A stretch of 32,607 bases of DNA from an uncultured Clostridia bacterium (GTDB taxonomy: Bacteria; Bacillota; Clostridia; Oscillospirales; Ruminococcaceae), in assembly GCA_945935925.1 (NCBI GenBank), contig CAMERU010000006.1, positions 1 through 32,607 on the forward strand. Reading direction: 5' to 3'. The notes under the pieces are model-generated. The model was not told where the DNA came from. It saw nothing but the letters and a program-made list of their open reading frames with translations, and searched no databases. Of the stretch, positions 26,829 to 32,607 are shown in pieces. Each line of letters starts with the position of its first letter. Within the stretch, counting starts at the first letter, position 1. A program made the position numbers and the translations under genes.

Positions 26829-27479
26829 TTATACGGATTCCGCCCGTGAGAGAATACTGCGCGCGATACCGCGCAGCTTTTCCGCCTGCTCCGAGCAGCC
26901 GTCCGACCTGTCCATGCCCTCCGCGTTTTTCATGAGTTTTTCTGCGGCGAGGGTAAGGTATTTTTTATCGGAAACTGCTCCGACGAGCGCGAAAACGTCG
27001 TCTATATCCCTCTTTTTTCCTGTATAACGCGCGCGCATTATGACATATGCGCGGCTGCCGTCGTAAGCGGTGCGTTCCGCGTCGAGCTCAAATCCCGACG
27101 AATAAAGCCATCTGCGCAGAAAATCCGCGCGGGTCATCGGCTGTAAAATAAATCGGGTGTTCTCCGAAAGAAAGCGGCAGCCCTCGATTATCCTTGCGAT
27201 AAGCTCGCCGCCCATGCCGCAGATCACCACGTCGTCGGCATAGTCTATTTTGTCAAGCCCGTCCGAAAGAAGCACGGTTACGCCCTTTGCGCCTGTTTCA
27301 GCGACAGTCCGCCGAGCCGCCTCGAGCGGTCCCTCGCGGACGTCGGAGGCAATGACCGCCTTTGCGCCGTTCATTGCCAGATAGCAGGCAAGCTGCGCGT
27401 GGTCTGTGCCGACGTCAGCGACGACAACGCCGCTGCGGCACAGATCCGCTGCTGTTTGTAATCTGCTGTCAAGCGACAT
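26829..27479 (-). CDS. trmK: tRNA (adenine(22)-N(1))-methyltransferase TrmK
   Basis: SAM motif VVADVGTDHAQLACYLAMNGAKAVIASDV, DDVVICGMGGELIARII; adjacent to nif3. Confidence 0.9.
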   Translation of the reverse strand: MSLDSRLQTAADLCRSGVVVADVGTDHAQLACYLAMNGAKAVIASDVREGPLEAARRTVAETGAKGVTVLLSDGLDKIDYADDVVICGMGGELIARIIEGCRFLSENTRFILQPMTRADFLRRWLYSSGFELDAERTAYDGSRAYVIMRARYTGKKRDIDDVFALVGAVSDKKYLTLAAEKLMKNAEGMDRSDGCSEQAEKLRGIARSILSRAESV

Positions 27480-27679
27480 CAGTTTCCGAGAACGGAGTTG
27501 AGCTTTTCAACTATCTCGTCTGTGTCAACGCCGTGCACCATGCACGCGTCGCCGATGGATTCGCCCCTGCTGGAGGGGCAGCCGAGGCAGTGCATACCCA
27601 TTTCGAAAAGGATAGGAGCCACAGCCTCCGCGTTGAAATCAAGAAGATCACCGATTATTGTTTCTGCTGTTACTTTCAT
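27479..27679 (-). CDS. DUF1858 domain protein
   Basis: 66 aa MKVTAETIIGDLLDFNAEAVAPILFEMGMHCLGCPSSRGESIGDACMVHGVD; one-base overlap with the trmK start. Confidence 0.85.
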   Translation of the reverse strand: MKVTAETIIGDLLDFNAEAVAPILFEMGMHCLGCPSSRGESIGDACMVHGVDTDEIVEKLNSVLGN

Positions 27680-27749
27680 TTTTTTACATTCCTTTCATAT
27701 TTTGCAAGCGGACGGTAAACGCCGCTGTCTGCATAAAGATACATAATAT

Positions 27750-27778
27750 ATTATACCACAATTTTCGCATTTTGTCCA
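27750..27778 (-). promoter_or_regulatory. Promoter TGGACA-N17-TATAAT upstream of DUF1858-trmK
   Basis: Minus-strand hexamers at 27773-27778 and 27750-27755. Confidence 0.7.
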
Positions 27779-27821
27779 CCCCTGAAGGATAAAAAACATG
27801 AAAATAATCAAAACGGGTGAA

Positions 27822-27860
27822 ATAAAGGCTCTGTCGGGCAATAATTCCGCGTACAGAGCC
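27822..27860 (-). terminator. Terminator after the ylbJ-like gene
   Basis: GGCTCTGT...ACAGAGCC stem with a TTTATTT tail on the minus strand. Confidence 0.6.
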
Positions 27861-27892
27861 GTAATGCATGTAGTGTCCGGTCGGGGCGGAAA

Positions 27893-28957
27893 TCAGAGCT
27901 GACGGTGTTTTTTCGCCCTGTCCTCCGCGAGCAGTATCCCCGCCATTGCCATGACGCACAGTGAAGCGGCGCCGTTTGCCGAGAACAGCCGTGCCGAGCC
28001 TGCCGCCGAAGCGATCGCTGCCGCGTCGGGCGGCGGAAGTATTAACGACAGCGGCACAGCCGCAGCGGCGCTTACCATCATTGCGGGGACGCGGAACAGC
28101 AGGAATTTTCCGAGCGGGATATCCCGCGCGAGCGCCGCGACCTGAAGCACAACGCACGCTCCGCCGAAGCTCAGCAGCCCCGCGCAAAGCGGCATTGCGC
28201 CGTTAACGGGCAGTATATCGCGCAGCCGGCTTATCTCGAGAAGCGCGGGGAACACGCCCTCCGAAAGCTCGCCCGCACCAAGCCGCGAAAGCAGCGCGGC
28301 GAACGCCCTGTCCGCTCCGATGAAGCCGAGCATTGAGATAACAACGGAAAACGCGGTTATCATCGCGCAGACGGTGAACATGACGCGCGCCGCCGAAATG
28401 ACCGAGCCGATGAAACAGTCGGCGGTCACGGCGGGCTTGTTTTTTGTGGGGGAAATGTCTAGCCTGCCGCCCGCGCGGACGATCAGCGCGTTGACCAGCG
28501 AGCCGAGGAAGCACGCCGCATAGAGCGCCAGCCCTGCCGCCGCGCTCCCGAACACCCTGAGCCCCGCTATACCGACGATGAACGACGGGCCGCTCCCATA
28601 GCAGAAGCACAGCAGCCGCGCGGCGGTGTCGCGGGATATCCTGCCGTTTCCGTACATTTCCGAGATAAGGCTTGCGCCGACGGGATATCCGCCGATATTC
28701 GACAGCAGAAACAGCCCGCAAAGCTCCTCGTCGATGCGCAGCAGCTTTGACAGCGGGAATGTCAGCGGGCGGAGCGCAACGCGGTACAGCCCGCTTTTTG
28801 TCAGGAAAACGGAAAGCACCGTGAAAGCGAAAAGGGAGGGTATTATGACCTCAAGGCAGCTTATGACCGCGCTGTGAACGGCTGCTGCGGCGGTTTCGGG
28901 GGAGAGCAGGAGGAACGCAGCGGCTGCGGCGCAGACGAGGGCGAGGGCATATTTCAT
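27893..28957 (-). CDS. ylbJ: YlbJ-like / nucleoside-recognition-type integral membrane protein
   Basis: Polytopic; IIPSLFAFTVLSVFL, LSNIGGYPVGASLISEMY, CFCYGSGPSFIVGIAG. Confidence 0.75.
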   Translation of the reverse strand: MKYALALVCAAAAAFLLLSPETAAAAVHSAVISCLEVIIPSLFAFTVLSVFLTKSGLYRVALRPLTFPLSKLLRIDEELCGLFLLSNIGGYPVGASLISEMYGNGRISRDTAARLLCFCYGSGPSFIVGIAGLRVFGSAAAGLALYAACFLGSLVNALIVRAGGRLDISPTKNKPAVTADCFIGSVISAARVMFTVCAMITAFSVVISMLGFIGADRAFAALLSRLGAGELSEGVFPALLEISRLRDILPVNGAMPLCAGLLSFGGACVVLQVAALARDIPLGKFLLFRVPAMMVSAAAAVPLSLILPPPDAAAIASAAGSARLFSANGAASLCVMAMAGILLAEDRAKKHRQL

Positions 28958-29340
28958 CGTATTTTTTCCTCACGGTTGACGCCGACAACGCCGCCCGCCG
29001 CCGCGAAGCAGACGCACAGCACCGCCTTTACCGCGAGCATAACTCCCCCCATAAGCCCGAAAATTGCCGAAAGCAGGGCGAGCGGCGCAACGAACAGCAC
29101 GCCGCACAGCGCGCCTGTTTTCAGCCCGCTGCGCTTTCTGAGCGCGCCCGCCGTTCTCCCTCCGGCGAAGCTGCCGGCTGCGGCGGCAAGCAGCGCGGCT
29201 GCGCCCGCGGCGGAGGAAGCAAGGTCGGTGAACGACAGCAGGAGCGCTGCTGCGGCGCAGAATGCGAGCGCGGTAAGGTAGCCGCTCAGCAGCCCCGCCG
29301 CAAACGGCGCGAACGGGCGGCGTTTTTTTGGTTTTCTCAC
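28954..29340 (-). CDS. TIGR04086-like small membrane protein
   Basis: Four-helix-like hydrophobic protein; 4-bp ATGA overlap with the ylbJ-like gene. Confidence 0.65.
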   Translation of the reverse strand: MRKPKKRRPFAPFAAGLLSGYLTALAFCAAAALLLSFTDLASSAAGAAALLAAAAGSFAGGRTAGALRKRSGLKTGALCGVLFVAPLALLSAIFGLMGGVMLAVKAVLCVCFAAAGGVVGVNREEKIR

Positions 29341-29457
29341 GGGATCCCCGCCTTTCGTTTTTTGATCAGCGATTTATTGTATCGTTAATATATATGCGGG
29401 AGATGTCCGCAATATTGCAGGGAATCGGGCGATCGGGTGCTTTTGGGGAGGTAACAC

Positions 29458-29495
29458 GCAAAAAAGCTGCCCGCTCTAAGGTAGCAGGCAGCTTT
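29458..29495 (-). terminator. Terminator after the ABC permease gene
   Basis: AAAGCTGCC...GGCAGCTTT with a TTTTTT tail on the minus strand. Confidence 0.8.
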
Positions 29496-29511
29496 GCTGT
29501 TAATTAATAAA

Positions 29512-30918
29512 TCACTTTCTCAACGCCATCTTGAAGATATCGCCGAGCTTTATTCTGCTTCCGTTGTGCAGGATAATGCCCTCGTAAACCTTTCCGACAA
29601 CTATTGCAATAAGCACGACGAATGCCGCGAGGATAAGCACCGCGATGACCGACTGAACCATGTCAAGGTTGCCGAGCAGGAGTGCGCTGGGGAGCGAGAA
29701 GGGCGAGCTTATCGGGAAGTAATATGAGAATATCTGCACGGGATTTGACGCTTCAACGCCGCTTTCAAGGCTCTCGGCATTGAAAATAACGGGGAAATAA
29801 GCGAGGTACAGACCGAGCAAACCGAGCAGCGCATACGGCTGCATTGCCTGCTGGAGATCCTCCATGCGGCTTATGCTTGCTCCGACGAGGGCGGCTATAA
29901 GCGAGAAGAACAGGAAGCCGAGCAGGAAGATAATGATGATAAGTATTATTGTAAAGGGGTTAACACTGCCGAACGAGCTGCTGACCGCCTGCGCTATTTC
30001 CGCCTGCTCCGAGCCGCCGAGTGCCATCTGCGCGAGTTCGGGGTCGTTCATCATATTCATTACCTGACCACCTATACCGAAAGGTGCGGAGATCAGGAAA
30101 CTTGCTGTTCCGACGATACCTATGAGCAGGAACTGACCGAAGCTTACTATGCCCATTGCGATAACCTTGCCGATGACAACGGCGAGAGGTCTTACCGAGG
30201 TGAGCAGCAGCTCCATAACGCGGCTTGTCTTTTCGGTTGCGATGGACTGCGCCACTGTCTGACCGTAAGCGAAGATAAGGATAAACAGCACGAGCGACAC
30301 AACCATAGGCACGAGGTAATTTATCAGACCCTCAAAAATGCCGAGCTCGCTGCTGCCCGCCTCTATTTTGGTGGAGGAAACGTAGCGCTGCGACTGCGCA
30401 AATTTATCGGGGGAAACGCCCGAGTTCATCATGTTGCGGTAGTTGACGAGCCCGCTCACGCTTGTGGAGAGCGCGTCGACCGAGCCGCCGTCCGATTCGG
30501 GGGAGTAATAGGTCTTTACCGTATAGCCGACTACCTCGCCGTCTGTGGTTTTATTTTCGGTTATGGTGACGAGCGCGCGGCTGTCCTCGGCGTTCTTGAG
30601 CTTTTCGGTGAGCTCCGAGAACGAAAGCTCGGTCTGTTCGAGCTTTGCTCCCGCGGCGGTAAGAGCGGCGCTGTCCTCCTCGGTGAGAATCCCCGCGTCA
30701 TCGGTGATATACACGGCGCTGAACGCTGCGACGGTGCCGTCGGTGCTGTCGGAGGGCACTGTTTCCTCGCTGCTCAGCAATGCGGGGATAATGTTCACGC
30801 CGCAGGATATCAGCGCGACGATAAGGCAAACCACGATAGTGCCTATGATGAATGATTTCGTTTTAATGTACTGTATCAGTGTAAAGCTGAAAACCTTCTG
30901 CCAGCCCTTAGTTCTCAT
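29512..30918 (-). CDS. ABC-2 type (NatB-like) transporter permease
   Basis: Polytopic; VAQSIATEKTSRVMELLLTSVRPLAVVIGKVIAMG; overlaps the ATPase stop. Confidence 0.88.
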   Translation of the reverse strand: MRTKGWQKVFSFTLIQYIKTKSFIIGTIVVCLIVALISCGVNIIPALLSSEETVPSDSTDGTVAAFSAVYITDDAGILTEEDSAALTAAGAKLEQTELSFSELTEKLKNAEDSRALVTITENKTTDGEVVGYTVKTYYSPESDGGSVDALSTSVSGLVNYRNMMNSGVSPDKFAQSQRYVSSTKIEAGSSELGIFEGLINYLVPMVVSLVLFILIFAYGQTVAQSIATEKTSRVMELLLTSVRPLAVVIGKVIAMGIVSFGQFLLIGIVGTASFLISAPFGIGGQVMNMMNDPELAQMALGGSEQAEIAQAVSSSFGSVNPFTIILIIIIFLLGFLFFSLIAALVGASISRMEDLQQAMQPYALLGLLGLYLAYFPVIFNAESLESGVEASNPVQIFSYYFPISSPFSLPSALLLGNLDMVQSVIAVLILAAFVVLIAIVVGKVYEGIILHNGSRIKLGDIFKMALRK

Positions 30919-31810
30919 TGGATGCACCCACCTTTTCGATGAATATTTCGTTGAGCGTCGGCTCACGGAGCTCGTAGCGTATCAGCGGCATACCGCTCTG
31001 CATGATTTTCCCGAGCAGCGCGTGAGCCTGTGCTTCCTCGCTGACGTTGAAGCTTGTGCCGTTCGGGGTATTTTCCGTTACGGAAAGGCCGCATTCTGCC
31101 GCCATCGGCAGGAAATCGCCCTCGCATTTTACGGTGAGCTTAACTCTGCCGTAGCCTTTCTTTATCTCGTTGAGGTTGCCCTGAAGAACGGTTTCGCCCT
31201 TGTTGAGTATAACGATATCGCGGCAGAATTCCTCGATCGTTGCCATCTGGTGAGATGACATTATGACGAACTTATTCTTCGCTATCTCCTCGCGGATCAC
31301 CGACTTGAACATCTCGGCGTTTACGGGGTCAAGTCCGCTCAGCGGCTCGTCGAGTATAAGCAGGTCGGGGTTGGGTGCGAGCGCGGCGATCAGCTGTATT
31401 TTCTGCTGATTGCCCTTGGAGAGCTGTTCGGCGCGCTTGTTGCGGTGCTCGTTGACATTGAGCCTGTCGAACCAGTAATCCAGCTGACGCATGGCGTCCG
31501 CGCGCTTCATGCCCTTGAGCGAGCAGAAGTACAGCAGCTGATCCATTATTTTATATTTCGGGTACAGTCCGCGCTCTTCGGCGAGGTAGCCTATCGGCTC
31601 CTCCGCGGTGAGGAACGGCTTTCCGTTCCATGTCACCTTTCCGCTGTCCGCGGCGAGCATTCCGAGAATTATCCTTATTGAGGTGGTTTTACCGGCGCCG
31701 TTCGTTCCGAGCAGCGCGAACACACCCGGCTCTTTCATCTCGAAACTCAGCCCGTTCACGGCGGTATAGCTGCCGTAGGTCTTGACTATGTTGTCAACCT
31801 TTAATGACAT
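30908..31810 (-). CDS. ABC transporter ATP-binding protein (NatA-like)
   Basis: Walker A LLGTNGAGKTT, signature LSKGNQQK, Walker B LLILDEP; AAGGAG RBS before ATG at 31810. Confidence 0.92.
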   Translation of the reverse strand: MSLKVDNIVKTYGSYTAVNGLSFEMKEPGVFALLGTNGAGKTTSIRIILGMLAADSGKVTWNGKPFLTAEEPIGYLAEERGLYPKYKIMDQLLYFCSLKGMKRADAMRQLDYWFDRLNVNEHRNKRAEQLSKGNQQKIQLIAALAPNPDLLILDEPLSGLDPVNAEMFKSVIREEIAKNKFVIMSSHQMATIEEFCRDIVILNKGETVLQGNLNEIKKGYGRVKLTVKCEGDFLPMAAECGLSVTENTPNGTSFNVSEEAQAHALLGKIMQSGMPLIRYELREPTLNEIFIEKVGASNEN

Positions 31811-31852
31811 TTTTCTGTCAGCTCCTTTTTTGCTTTTTATGCTACTGTTCAT

Positions 31853-31894
31853 GTGTTGTATATACAGTATAACACTAACCCCGCCCCCTGTCAA
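31853..31894 (-). promoter_or_regulatory. Consensus-like promoter for the ABC exporter pair, with dyad symmetry over the -10
   Basis: Minus strand CCCCC-TTGACA-GGGGG..., 17-nt spacer, TATACT (31866-31871); imperfect dyad GTGTT...AACAC 31853-31875. Confidence 0.75.
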
Positions 31895-32107
31895 GGGGGT
31901 TTTTAAATTTTTTATTGCAAAAATTTTCGGTCTTTTATCGCAAAGGTGACAGTCCCGCTCTGTCGGGCGGAAGGAGCTTTAAGGCGCTGCCTTGCGACCT
32001 TTTGGCAAAAGGTTGATAAAAGTTTTTTGGGGCAATTGCTTTGTAATTGATGTGTTGTTTGTTGTTTAATTGAAATTTTTTGCTTATTGTGTTTTCACAC
32101 GGGAAGC

Positions 32108-32170
32108 GGGGGAAACCCTTCGGGAGAGAGGGAAAAACGGAGTTTTCCCCTCTCCCTACGGGTCTCCCCC
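32108..32170. repeat. Long imperfect hairpin (~29-bp arms)
   Basis: GGGGGAAACCCTTCGGGAGAGAGGGAAAAAC-GGA-GTTTTCCCCTCTCCCTACGGGTCTCCCCC. Confidence 0.8.
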
Positions 32171-32268
32171 GCACCCCCTTCCCCTCTCCCTCTTCCTTTT
32201 CCTTAAATTTGGCGCTTCTACCTTTATAGGAAATTCGCGCTCACGCGCGTTGTTCACGGTTTTTCTAC

Positions 32269-32333
32269 CGTTATAGTACGGATAGCGCGTCACCTCATTG
32301 AACGCACTCTCTCCGTTTTAGTCGCTCATTTTG
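32269..32333 (+). repeat. Left arm of a 65-bp inverted repeat
   Basis: Reverse complement of 32543-32607 with about 5 mismatches by hand alignment. Confidence 0.85.
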
Positions 32334-32542
32334 TTGCCGCGCTCTCCTTTTGGTAGGACGGGCGGCTGTTTTTTGACAGCCCTTTGCTTATTCTTACCGC
32401 TCCCGCTTATTTTCGCCTGCATAAACGAAAACCCCTGCAATTGCAGAGGTTCGTTTCAAATTATAGCAACCTTACCCAACAACTCACGGAACAAGGTAAC
32501 AAATTCCAATCACCCTACCCACCGTCCGGCGGAACGCGCTAT

Positions 32543-32607
32543 CAAAATGAGTGACTAAAACGGAGAGAGTGCGTTCAATGATGCGTCGCGCTATCCGTAT
32601 TATAACG
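32543..32607 (-). repeat. Right arm of a 65-bp inverted repeat (reaches the window end)
   Basis: Pairs with 32269-32333; runs to the last base. Confidence 0.85.

Noticed and set aside
31935-32174. 79-aa minus-strand ORF in the right-end intergenic region
   Set aside because: Its start lies in the long hairpin and the translation has no domain character.
32331-32558. 75-aa plus-strand ORF between the 65-bp inverted repeats
   Set aside because: Spans the hairpin and enters the right arm; no RBS or recognisable domain, so I do not call it a cargo gene.

Overview
The window looks chromosomal and comes from a GC-moderate Firmicute, probably Ruminococcus/Oscillospiraceae-like; this taxonomy is inferred from gene style only. 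I saw no tRNA, rRNA, CRISPR array, transposase or integrase. From left to right: (1) a carbohydrate-use segment with a family-1 solute-binding lipoprotein, two tandem overlapping GH5 glycanase genes, and a GH130 phosphorylase on the minus strand. (2) Between the GH5 pair and GH130, a terminator-bounded regulatory cassette of about 1.6 kb: a DUF1492/sigma-region-4-like protein, an XRE regulator and an ImmA/IrrE metalloprotease. It is driven by a consensus promoter with a perfect 15-bp palindrome in its spacer. (3) A vWA lipoprotein, an HPr, a small lipoprotein, a LysM/G5/M23 cell-wall hydrolase, a GT2 glycosyltransferase, a polysaccharide deacetylase and an APH-like kinase. (4) rpsO-pnp. (5) A long minus-strand run: DUF1858-trmK-nif3-rqcH-valS-nucleotidyltransferase-HD-GYP. 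(6) ylbJ-like and TIGR04086 membrane proteins, an ABC exporter pair, and a repeat-rich right end. The best non-gene signals are a 180-bp TTAA-bounded palindromic element (two full copies and two partial copies, three of the four close to stop codons), WalR-like direct repeats at the M23 promoter, an orphan promoter-plus-terminator unit that could be a small RNA, and 65-bp inverted repeats ending exactly at the window edge. All coordinates and alignments were read by eye; no searches were run.
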